A stretch of 64,000 bases of DNA from an uncultured Paracoccaceae bacterium (GTDB taxonomy: Bacteria; Pseudomonadota; Alphaproteobacteria; Rhodobacterales; Rhodobacteraceae): NCBI GenBank assembly GCA_947492585.1, contig CANLND010000012.1, forward strand, positions 1-64,000. Direction: 5' to 3'. Numbering within the stretch: the first letter of the stretch is position 1; the number at the start of each line of letters is the position of its first letter. Positions 1-6,749 of the stretch are shown in pieces. The translations under genes were made by a program, and so were the position numbers. The notes beneath the pieces were generated by a model that saw only the letters and a list, made by a program, of their open reading frames with translations, did not search any database and was not told where the DNA came from.

Positions 1-65
1 TGCATAACCTGGCACATACGCTGTATGGAAAACGTGGATTGGTGCTCTTCCCCTCTCGTGCATTT

Positions 66-418
66 TCAATGCACTGCCGGGCAATGGATGAACTTAAACC
101 TCACGGCGTTTGACCCGCAAAGAACACCGTGGCCTTTTTTTAGAACCTCCCGCTCCTCCTTGAGAATACGGGTCTCGCGCCGAAGTCGGTCAGTCTCTTG
201 GGCAAGGCTCAAGTCCCCTTTCGACGCCACATCCGTATCTCGGTGTGCTGTGATCCACTTGTTCAGCGTCGACATCCCGACGCCCACCTTCTCGGGACAT
301 TGCTGTGCAATACCCTGTCAGGCAATGGATCATCAGCCACTTGCTTGCGTGTAAGTCCATTGGTCAGTGCGATACGCACCGCATCTTGGCGGAATTCATC
401 CGTCCGTTTCAGCCACAT
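66..418 (-). pseudogene. Decayed IS3-family transposase OrfA
   Basis: Read from an ATG at 418 the frame begins MWLKRTDEFRQDAVRIAL, a typical IS3-family OrfA start, preceded by a good AAAGGAG ribosome site. It breaks after KQVADD. The helix-turn-helix continuation (GVGMSTLNKWITAHRDTD, then a leucine-zipper-like LAQETDRLRRETRILKEE) lies in another frame after about 40 extra bases. Near the end an A7 run and a missing base before RFKFI are two further compensating indels. OrfB is absent from the window, though it could lie left of base 1. The insertion sequence may end near 481, where TGGACCTGTCGCGG (minus strand) resembles a terminal repeat. That boundary is a guess. Confidence 0.8.
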
Positions 419-555
419 AGTCAGTCTCCTTTGGTGCAGTAAATGCTATCAAAGGAGCGGCTTCAAACCGCGACAGGTCCAATTTGGTCTCATAAGCGCT
501 GACGTCATACAGTGTCCGGCGCCGTTTTGTCCCCGCCAGCAGCGCGGCGGGCGCT

Positions 556-600
556 CTTAAATGACAAAGAGCACGAGGACATACATCGACCTCGTGCTCT
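556..600 (-). terminator. Terminator of the first TRAP operon
   Basis: A perfect 11-bp stem (AGAGCACGAGG at 568-578, CCTCGTGCTCT at 590-600) with an 11-nt loop is followed on the minus strand by a T-rich stretch (TTTGTCATTT). It lies 58 bases after the stop of the TRAP large permease gene. Confidence 0.75.
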
Positions 601-657
601 CAGATACTTATGTTCCAGATCTCGGGTGCTGTCGCACCCGTGACATGTGCTTATGGA

Positions 658-1965
658 TCATTTGGCATAGGCGAACTCAGGTAAGAACGTCGCGATCGCT
701 GGGATGAACAGGATCATAATCAACGTGATCACCTCAACCTGCAGGAACCACCAGATGCCCCCAAAGATCTCTTTCAACGAGAAGGATGGCGCCACACCTT
801 TAAGCACAAAGGCGTTCAATCCAACCGGTGGGGTGATCAGACCGATCTCAAGCGATTTAACAACAACAATTGCCAACCAGATTGGATGCGCGCCGAGTTC
901 GACCAGCGGCGGCACAAAAATCGGCACGGTCAGGAACATCACCGACACCGGATCAACCATACAGCCCAGCACCAGCAGCAACAGCACATAGATGCACACG
1001 ATGCCCATCATCGACATATCTAGACCGACGATATACTCAGAGACCGCCCCCGATGCGCCGCTTACCGCAAGGTAGGATGAGAAAATCAACGCACCCACAA
1101 GGATGATGAAAATCACAGATGTTGTCTGCGCCGTGTCAAGAAAGACTTCTTTCAAGACTGGGAAGGACATCCGATTGCGGATCAAGGCGATCAGGAAGGA
1201 CCCGATGGCACCGATTGCCCCTGCTTCGGTTGGCGTGATGATCCCGGCATAGATGCCACCAATCACGACACCACCCAAGGTCAGGAAGCTCCAGACACCT
1301 TTCAACGACTCCAGGCGTTCTTCGAGACCAGCTTTTGGCAGCGCAGGCGCCATTTCAGGGTTACGGCTGACGCGGATGTAGATCATGACAAGGTAAGCAA
1401 ATGCGGTCAGCAGACCGGGAATGATCCCAGCGATCAGCAGCTTTGGCACAGATTCCCGTGCAATGATGCCATAGACAATCAGGTTGATGCTCGGCGGGAT
1501 CATCCCCGCCAGCGTGCCAACGGTTGCAACACAGCCCGCTGCCAGCTTGCGGTTCACCTTGAGACTCAGCATTTCAGGGATCGCAACGCGCCCGAAAACC
1601 GCAGTCGAGGATGTGGTCGATCCAGAGCAGGCGGCAAAGGCAACCGCTGCAACAGTTGTTGCGATCACCACGCTGCCCTTTAGGTGGCCCAGCCAGGCAC
1701 GTGTGGCGCGATAGATATCTTGCGTTATCCCGGCCTTGGCGGCGACATGCCCCATCAACAAGAACAGAGGAACCGCGCTGAGCGCATATCCAGATCCGAT
1801 ATCAAACAACCGGCCTCCGATTGCGTCAAAGGTGATTGTTGCTCCGCGAATTAACGCAAATCCAGTCGCCCCAGCCAACAGCAGGGAAATGCCGACCGGA
1901 ACGCGCATAATCATTAGAAATGCGACCATCCCGATCACAAGTGGTAATTGAAGGGACTCAATCAT
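658..1965 (-). CDS. dctM: TRAP transporter large permease, DctM family
   Basis: The 435-residue protein is a polytopic inner-membrane permease of the DctM/YiaN family. It would carry the sodium-coupled uptake step of a tripartite ATP-independent transporter. Hydrophobic segments run along its whole length, with family-like stretches such as PVGISLLLAGATGFAL near the N-terminus and the helix-breaking GMIPPSINLIVYG in the middle. The start overlaps the stop of the DctQ gene by 4 bases (ATGA), indicating translational coupling. It is the last gene of a minus-strand operon and is followed by a strong terminator. The substrate is unknown. Context with a lactonase and a tautomerase suggests a sugar acid or other carboxylate. 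Confidence 0.93.
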   Translation of the reverse strand: MIESLQLPLVIGMVAFLMIMRVPVGISLLLAGATGFALIRGATITFDAIGGRLFDIGSGYALSAVPLFLLMGHVAAKAGITQDIYRATRAWLGHLKGSVVIATTVAAVAFAACSGSTTSSTAVFGRVAIPEMLSLKVNRKLAAGCVATVGTLAGMIPPSINLIVYGIIARESVPKLLIAGIIPGLLTAFAYLVMIYIRVSRNPEMAPALPKAGLEERLESLKGVWSFLTLGGVVIGGIYAGIITPTEAGAIGAIGSFLIALIRNRMSFPVLKEVFLDTAQTTSVIFIILVGALIFSSYLAVSGASGAVSEYIVGLDMSMMGIVCIYVLLLLVLGCMVDPVSVMFLTVPIFVPPLVELGAHPIWLAIVVVKSLEIGLITPPVGLNAFVLKGVAPSFSLKEIFGGIWWFLQVEVITLIMILFIPAIATFLPEFAYAK

Positions 1966-2525
1966 AGTTTTTTCTCATCTTCAGCTGAGGCTTGAGGTGG
2001 GAATTCATTGATTGCAGCCTCCTCAAGCAACTCATTGTTTGCGATCAGATTGCTCAGCTGGATCAAAAATCGCAGCGAAAACAAGCCCAAGCCAATGGGG
2101 ATACCCGCACGTGCCCACCAGGTCTTTACCTCAACGATGCCAAGGATCGTGTCGCCCATGGTGTAGTTGCTCCAGGCGGATTCAGCGCTTGTCCATGTCA
2201 GCGCGCCAAAGAACAAAAACGCCAGCAAAAGGTAGGAGCCTTGGACGATTTTTCTGACCGTGCGAGGTAAGTGGTCATACAGGATGCCCACAGTGATATG
2301 TGCGTCGCGACGCTGTGAATATCCCAGACCCAGATAGATCAGATACACAAACATCAAGCTGACGTATTCATACGCACCTGGTAGGCTTTTTGAAAACAGC
2401 GCCCGTGCCATCACTTCAAGCACGGTGATCGACATCATTGTTGCCACGGCCATAGCCGAAAAATAGCAGGCGATCTCTTCCAGCTTCTTTTGTAACGATA
2501 TAGCACCGCTGGTTATACTTGCCAT
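1962..2525 (-). CDS. dctQ: TRAP transporter small permease, DctQ family
   Basis: This 187-residue membrane protein has the four-helix layout of DctQ/YiaM small permeases, which brace the large DctM subunit. Hydrophobic segments occur near residues 20-45, 50-70, 92-112 and 135-160. The family-like RRDAHITVGILYDHLP sits between the second and third helices. It lies downstream of the binding-protein gene with a 186-base gap that holds a GC-rich hairpin, and it overlaps dctM by 4 bases. Confidence 0.9.
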   Translation of the reverse strand: MASITSGAISLQKKLEEIACYFSAMAVATMMSITVLEVMARALFSKSLPGAYEYVSLMFVYLIYLGLGYSQRRDAHITVGILYDHLPRTVRKIVQGSYLLLAFLFFGALTWTSAESAWSNYTMGDTILGIVEVKTWWARAGIPIGLGLFSLRFLIQLSNLIANNELLEEAAINEFPPQASAEDEKKL

Positions 2526-2634
2526 CGAGGCATCCCTTCGTCAAAAAGTAGAAATTCGAACAGGTGTAACACTTTGCTGTCAGCATAGCGCGTCAAGCAG
2601 GCAATGTATTTTTGCAGTGTTTCGATATTGTTGC

Positions 2635-2668
2635 GCCGCCCGCAACCTGTTCAGTCGTACCGGGCGGC
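2635..2668 (-). terminator. Intercistronic hairpin after dctP
   Basis: GCCGCCCG (2635-2642) pairs with CGGGCGGC (2661-2668) around an 18-nt loop. No T-run follows on the minus strand, so it is more likely a partial terminator or mRNA-stabilising hairpin that lowers expression of the permease genes relative to the binding protein. Confidence 0.55.
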
Positions 2669-2711
2669 GGCTTTGTTGAGTTCTAACTAAAAGCCCAGGT
2701 TCGGGCTCAAA

Positions 2712-3728
2712 TTAGCTGTCGTGCTTCTCAAGCAACTTCAGGAAATCGTCGAGTACCGCCTGGCCAGGAAGACCATCTTTTTCGCGGGCATCGACCCAGT
2801 TCTGCCACGCAGCGTTGCGGACATCCAGCATCTTGGCTTTTTCAGCGTCGTCCAGTTTCACAACTTCGGTCTGCTCGCTCAGTTTTGCATGAGACTCGAT
2901 TTCAGCAACTTCAAGAAGGCTACGCGCTTTCTCGACCATTTCGTCATTCAGATCTTCGATGACGGCCTGAACGTCTGCTGGAATTGCATTCCACGTGTCC
3001 AGGTTGATGGTGACGGGCATTGGGAAGAAGAACCAGTCTTCGTCGTCCCAGTAGCTGAAGATCTCACCAAAACCAAAGGCATAAGCATCTGCTGGTGAAC
3101 CGATGATCGCCGCCGTAACAACCTTGCGCTCGGCCGCGGCTGGCAGTTCGCCCCACGGAATACCGTATACTGTGATATCCAGTTCTTTCAGGATTTCAGC
3201 AGCGCCACCGTGGGCACGGATCTTTGCGTTCTTCAGGTCATCGATCGAACGGATCGGGTCATGTGACAGCAACTGAATGGACGTCCAAAGACCCGGGAAC
3301 AGGTACTTTTGGTTCATCGCGGTGAATTCGGCTTCGACAGTCTCGGTCTGGAAAAGTTCGTGACCAGCTTTGGCGTGGGCCAATGGATCATCGCTCATGA
3401 ACGGAAGCGATGTCACGTTCGCAAGTGGGAAAAGACCAGGGTTATAGACCGGAGAGAACTCCCCAAGGTCAAATGCGCCAACTTTGATGTTTTCAGGCTG
3501 ACCTGAAAGCTTGCCCAATGCGCCACCGAAAATCCGGGTGAAATCCACTTTGCCGTCGGTGCGCTTTTCGACTTCGTCCATCCACCAGCGCACGGCCAGG
3601 TTTGAGGGGCCTTTGCCGGTAAAGGCGTGATACTTGAGGTTGATTTCCTCAGCGATGGACAATGTTGGCGCTGTCAGCGTTGCAGCTGCAACCAACGCAC
3701 CGGCACATACTGTTTTGATAAACTTCAT
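2712..3728 (-). CDS. dctP: TRAP transporter substrate-binding protein, DctP family
   Basis: The 338-residue protein starts with a Sec signal peptide (MKFIKTVCAGALVAAATLTA, cleavage likely after SIA near residue 26), placing it in the periplasm. The mature part has the DctP pattern: an initial LKYHAFTGKGPSN strand-helix, then RWWMDEVEKRTDGKV, and the later IRAHGGAAEILKELDITVYGIPW-type region that precedes the carboxylate-binding arginine/hinge segment. It delivers ligand to the DctQM permease downstream. A GGGAGAAG ribosome site precedes the ATG. The ligand cannot be told from sequence. The palindrome at 3910 upstream is shared with the lactonase and DgoK genes. Confidence 0.92.
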   Translation of the reverse strand: MKFIKTVCAGALVAAATLTAPTLSIAEEINLKYHAFTGKGPSNLAVRWWMDEVEKRTDGKVDFTRIFGGALGKLSGQPENIKVGAFDLGEFSPVYNPGLFPLANVTSLPFMSDDPLAHAKAGHELFQTETVEAEFTAMNQKYLFPGLWTSIQLLSHDPIRSIDDLKNAKIRAHGGAAEILKELDITVYGIPWGELPAAAERKVVTAAIIGSPADAYAFGFGEIFSYWDDEDWFFFPMPVTINLDTWNAIPADVQAVIEDLNDEMVEKARSLLEVAEIESHAKLSEQTEVVKLDDAEKAKMLDVRNAAWQNWVDAREKDGLPGQAVLDDFLKLLEKHDS

Positions 3729-3905
3729 TTTGGTTCTTCTCCCTTTTTTAGTTTTACGTCCTTACAGACGAAGAGCAGACGCCCTTAGTGGTGACCCAGA
3801 TGGCACCCGACAAGCTCCTCGATGCCGAATTCCATCTGATTTATTTTGTCACATGCTAGTTGTTTAACTTCATTTTCAATGGGCGATCATGGGGGATCAC
3901 GCCCT

Positions 3906-3950
3906 GAATTTGCGGAAACCCGCACTCTTGACGAGCACATCCGCAAATTC
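3906..3950. promoter_or_regulatory. Inverted repeats upstream of dctP, including a TTGCGG-CCGCA palindrome
   Basis: The 236-base gap between OsmC and dctP holds TTGCGGAAACCCGCAC at 3910-3925. It closely matches the perfect palindromes at 5715 and 29823. A second level of symmetry is an 11-bp inverted repeat (GAATTTGCGGA at 3906-3916, TCCGCAAATTC at 3940-3950). It lies about 180 bases upstream of the dctP start. I read it as a repressor operator, possibly with a second half-site for looping. The regulator is not identified. Confidence 0.55.
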
Positions 3951-3964
3951 GTTTTTATCGGGCC

Positions 3965-4420
3965 TTACTTGCGGACCCAGCTTTCCTGGATTTCGCATCC
4001 AGCCCGGCGCAACAGAACCGAAACAGGGCACTTTTCGCCGGTGATACGCTGTAGCTCAGCGATTTTTTCGTCGCTTGCGTCAGTGTCCAGAACAACTTTC
4101 AGCTCGATCACAGGAAATGGGGATTCAATCTCCGCTTTTCCGAACACGCCGCGCGTGTCAAAATGACCGCAAATATCGAATTCCATCCCGCGCACGTCCA
4201 TCTTCAGCAGACCTGCGACATAGTTGGCGATTACATTCGTGCACCCCAAGAATGACGACAGCATGGTTTCCAGTGGCGTCGCAAAAAGATCCGTACCACC
4301 GCGCTCTGGTGGTTCATCCGTCGTGACCACCTTGCCGCGCGCGACCATCTCTGTGCGCGCATGAGACAGGGCCTGTCCCTTTACATCAATCTTAAACAGA
4401 TCGGGCATGACATGTGCCAT
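3965..4420 (-). CDS. OsmC/Ohr family protein
   Basis: The 151-residue cytoplasmic protein has the OsmC fold signature. Two conserved cysteines lie in LSSFLGCTNVIA (Cys60) and GEKCPVSVLL (Cys131), the redox pair used by OsmC/Ohr proteins to reduce organic hydroperoxides. It more closely resembles the YhfA/generic OsmC branch than Ohr. An AAGGAAG ribosome site precedes the ATG. The gene sits between the SMP-30 lactonase gene (64 bases upstream) and the TRAP operon on the same strand. It may be co-transcribed with the lactonase and tautomerase, though a weak hairpin at 4451-4475 separates them. Confidence 0.88.
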   Translation of the reverse strand: MAHVMPDLFKIDVKGQALSHARTEMVARGKVVTTDEPPERGGTDLFATPLETMLSSFLGCTNVIANYVAGLLKMDVRGMEFDICGHFDTRGVFGKAEIESPFPVIELKVVLDTDASDEKIAELQRITGEKCPVSVLLRRAGCEIQESWVRK

Positions 4421-4450
4421 ATTGGCTTCCTTTATTCAGTCGACGAGCCG

Positions 4451-4475
4451 GGCCAGACCTTCTGTTGATCTGGCC
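4451..4475 (-). terminator. Weak intercistronic hairpin between lactonase and OsmC genes
   Basis: GGCCAGA (4451-4457) pairs with TCTGGCC (4469-4475) around an 11-nt loop. There is no T-run, so any termination would be partial. Confidence 0.35.
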
Positions 4476-4483
4476 TTAATATT

Positions 4484-5374
4484 TCAAAACAGCGGGAGCC
4501 CCGGTGTTTTAACTTTGATGCGATAAAGCGATGTGGATGACGTGAAGTAGAGATCTTTCAGATCCTCACCACCCCATGTGAAATTCGCCGTGAATTCCGC
4601 CACGCGAATGACACCCAAGGTGTCACCACCTGGCGTGATGACATGAACCCCGCCCGGGCCGGTGCAATAAACATTGCCCACGCTATCGATCTTCATGCCG
4701 TCGGGGTGACCTTCACCTTCGCCAACCGTCACGTCAACCCAGACCTCGCCGCCCGTCGCAGTGCCATCTTCGGCAATGTCGAATTTGCGGATGTGTTTGC
4801 GGTCAGTATCATTCACATACAGGGTCTTGTGATCCAGCGAAAAGCAAAGCCCGTTGGGTTGGGCAAAGTCGTCGGCCAGCTGGGTGATGGTTTTGCCATC
4901 GGGCGTCACGCAATAGACCCCCTGCTTGCCCATTTCCAGTTCACGCTCCACGCCAAAATAATCCAGGCGCCCATAGGTTGGATCGGTGAAGTAAATCAGC
5001 CCATCCTTACGCACCACGATATCATTCGGGCTGTTCAGCTCTTTACCATCGTAGTGGCTGGCTAGGGTTGTAATGCTGCCGTCCAGCTCTGTCCGCGTGA
5101 CAGAACTTGTGGCGTGCTGGCAGGTCAACATGCAGCCATTGGCGTCATAGGTATTGCCATTACCCATATTGCTGGGCTTGCGGAACGACGACACTGTGCC
5201 TGCCGCATCCATGCGGAACAATTCATTGCCCGGAATGTCGGAAAACGTCAGATGCTTTTCTACCGGATGCCAGATCGGCCCCTCAAGAAACAGGAACTCT
5301 CCTGCCACTTTTTCCAGGCTTGCATCGGCATCAACGATGTCATGCATTCCGTCCATACGCACTTCGACGTTCAT
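4484..5374 (-). CDS. SMP-30/gluconolactonase family lactonase
   Basis: This 296-residue protein is a six-bladed beta-propeller of the SMP-30/Gnl/LRE family, which hydrolyses sugar lactones to aldonic acids using one divalent metal. The expected metal ligands are visible: Glu31 in LFLEGP, Asn174 in AQPNGLCF and Asp225 in HPDGMK, with NSPND near 114-118 as the substrate-side loop. No signal peptide is seen, so it acts in the cytoplasm. Its ATG overlaps the tautomerase stop by 4 bases. The natural substrate cannot be named. The pairing with a TRAP transporter and a tautomerase fits sugar-acid or lactone catabolism. Confidence 0.88.
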   Translation of the reverse strand: MNVEVRMDGMHDIVDADASLEKVAGEFLFLEGPIWHPVEKHLTFSDIPGNELFRMDAAGTVSSFRKPSNMGNGNTYDANGCMLTCQHATSSVTRTELDGSITTLASHYDGKELNSPNDIVVRKDGLIYFTDPTYGRLDYFGVERELEMGKQGVYCVTPDGKTITQLADDFAQPNGLCFSLDHKTLYVNDTDRKHIRKFDIAEDGTATGGEVWVDVTVGEGEGHPDGMKIDSVGNVYCTGPGGVHVITPGGDTLGVIRVAEFTANFTWGGEDLKDLYFTSSTSLYRIKVKTPGLPLF

Positions 5375-5580
5375 GATTTTGCCCTCAGTTCTTTGACGCG
5401 TTCACCACCTGAAAACCAATCGGTTTCGTCAACTTCGTCAAAAGTCACCCACACGTTTTCTTTTGGGATGCCCGCCGCTTCAGACAGCGAATTGGTAATA
5501 GCTGTCTGTACCGTTTCTTTGATGCCTTCTGGGTCATGCTCGATGACCTGTTTCACGATGCGGATGTTCACAAATGGCAT
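5371..5580 (-). CDS. 4-oxalocrotonate tautomerase-like protein
   Basis: The 69-residue protein has the size and fold pattern of 4-oxalocrotonate tautomerases. Pro2 (MPFVNIRIVKQ) would become the N-terminal catalytic base after removal of Met1. It is followed by an amphipathic helix and the VWVTFDEVDETDWFSGG segment typical of the family. The substrate is probably a 2-keto or 2-hydroxydienoate acid, but this is inference. A strong GGGAGG site lies 7 bases before the ATG. It is the first gene of the lactonase operon and has the palindrome at 5715-5730 about 135 bases upstream. Confidence 0.85.
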   Translation of the reverse strand: MPFVNIRIVKQVIEHDPEGIKETVQTAITNSLSEAAGIPKENVWVTFDEVDETDWFSGGERVKELRAKS

Positions 5581-5714
5581 CGGTATCCTCCCTTAATAAT
5601 TCCGCTGACCGTTTTAGGTTCGGGGCGGATCTTCATGTTGAATCAGATTAAGAGGAAGTTACCAAATCGTCTGCGTCATCTCGCGCAGCTTGTACGCGGG
5701 GCCACGCATACGAT

Positions 5715-5730
5715 TTGCGGGATCCCGCAA
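5715..5730. promoter_or_regulatory. Perfect 16-bp palindrome upstream of the tautomerase/lactonase operon
   Basis: TTGCGGGATCCCGCAA is a perfect palindrome in the 333-base gap 5581-5913. A nearly identical site lies upstream of the 2-keto-3-deoxygalactonokinase gene (29823) and a close variant upstream of the first TRAP operon (3910). This is best read as the operator of one shared transcription factor. Confidence 0.6.
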
Positions 5731-5809
5731 GAGTAAAATTTATCGCCCTAGAATATCATGACTGGCGCGTCATGTAGGGAGGCCAGCGCCGTCAAAGTAT
5801 TAGGGATAT

Positions 5810-5834
5810 CCCCGCCGGCAACAAGAAGGCGGGG
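5810..5834 (-). terminator. GC-rich hairpin after the small-gene pair
   Basis: CCCCGCC (5810-5816) pairs with GGCGGGG (5828-5834). It lies 80 bases beyond the stop of the minus-strand gene at 5914. No T-run follows, so termination strength is uncertain. Apart from this and the palindrome at 5715 nothing else is recognised in 5581-5913. Confidence 0.35.
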
Positions 5835-5913
5835 TCCTAACCCCCTTGGGGTCAAACCTGATCAGACGCGCTCCACGCGGTTTCAATGTGTTGTTGCCCA
5901 CACGGTAGATTGC

Positions 5914-6300
5914 TCACTCTGGTTCCAGGATCATCTGTTTTTTGATGTCTTCTAGATCCGGGACAGCCGCAAAATGGCAACGAACATTCATCTGTTGCAT
6001 CAAATTATCTATCCACGACGGAGAAAACGACGGGAGCGCCCCAAACGTTATCCCTGCTTTTGTGGCGATGCGGTGCAACTGACCAAAGGTCGCCACACTG
6101 TTGCGGCTTGCCGGGTCAAAAAGAGCCAGAACAAAATCATGCTGGTCGATGGCGGTCTTTGCATCTGCCAGATTGGCGTATGAAATCAGCCGATAGCCGG
6201 CAGGCATGTCGGGCCACGTTGGTTTTGGCAACACATCGTCAGGCACACAGTCCACAACCACAATTTTCAGGTCGACAGTCGAAGTCGTACAAACAGTCAT
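5914..6300 (-). CDS. Hypothetical protein, possible degenerate receiver-like fold
   Basis: The 128-residue protein (ATG at 6300; a GTG at 6309 is an alternative) has no family I can name with confidence. It begins with a hydrophobic strand-like LKIVVVDCVP. A second predicted strand is followed by a D (FVLALFDPASRNS), then THIS-like alternating helix/strand spacing, reminiscent of a CheY-type receiver that has lost the usual acidic cluster. It follows another small orphan gene by 14 bases on the same strand, so the two are very likely co-transcribed. Function is unknown. Confidence 0.6.
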   Translation of the reverse strand: MTVCTTSTVDLKIVVVDCVPDDVLPKPTWPDMPAGYRLISYANLADAKTAIDQHDFVLALFDPASRNSVATFGQLHRIATKAGITFGALPSFSPSWIDNLMQQMNVRCHFAAVPDLEDIKKQMILEPE

Positions 6301-6314
6301 CTGCGGCACCCACG

Positions 6315-6626
6315 TCAGAAGGATCTAACAGCTGATGCATCTGGTGGCAGCGCTGTTTCAAATTTTTGGGCCAGCTGTGCAACCAATTCCGCCAAAAGCG
6401 TAATCTCTACAACTTTTAGCCCCGGATGGGTGTGTGCCAGAATTTCTGCGGTGGTATCGATGAACTCGCTCGCGATAAGAAGCAACAGGCAGCAGCGCTC
6501 ATGCGGGGCCACGCGGCCGGAAAGTTGCGCATGGAGTTCCCCGAGCAGCAATGTCTCTGCGGGGCTGAACGTGGGTCTGCCCAGCAAATCGTGGACCTGT
6601 TCAACAGGTGATGTGTCGTCTTGCAT
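6315..6626 (-). CDS. Hypothetical small alpha-helical protein
   Basis: The 103-residue protein is predicted to be mostly helical and slightly acidic, with several leucine-rich amphipathic stretches (LLLGELHAQLSG, CCLLLLIASEFIDTTAEIL, ITLLAELVAQLAQKFE). It has no signal peptide or clear membrane segment and I do not recognise a family. An unusually clear GAGGAAA ribosome site lies 8 bases before the ATG. An 18-bp palindrome at 6701 sits over a plausible minus-strand promoter 75-90 bases upstream. It forms a two-gene unit with the gene at 5914. Confidence 0.65.
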   Translation of the reverse strand: MQDDTSPVEQVHDLLGRPTFSPAETLLLGELHAQLSGRVAPHERCCLLLLIASEFIDTTAEILAHTHPGLKVVEITLLAELVAQLAQKFETALPPDASAVRSF

Positions 6627-6700
6627 ATTATAATTTCCTCTGTGTCAAAACAGAGAGCGCACATCACCCATCAGAAGCATAAAAGACAGGTTTCACAGGG

Positions 6701-6718
6701 TTTGTCACATGTGACAAA
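6701..6718. promoter_or_regulatory. 18-bp palindrome overlapping a candidate promoter
   Basis: TTTGTCACATGTGACAAA is perfectly palindromic. On the minus strand its right arm (GTGACA) followed by 18 bases and TTTTAT resembles a sigma-70 promoter reading into the small gene at 6626. The arrangement suggests a dimeric regulator binding over the -35 region. The regulator is unknown. Confidence 0.5.
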
Positions 6719-6749
6719 TAATTTTTATTTTTTAATTTCAGCGAGTTAA

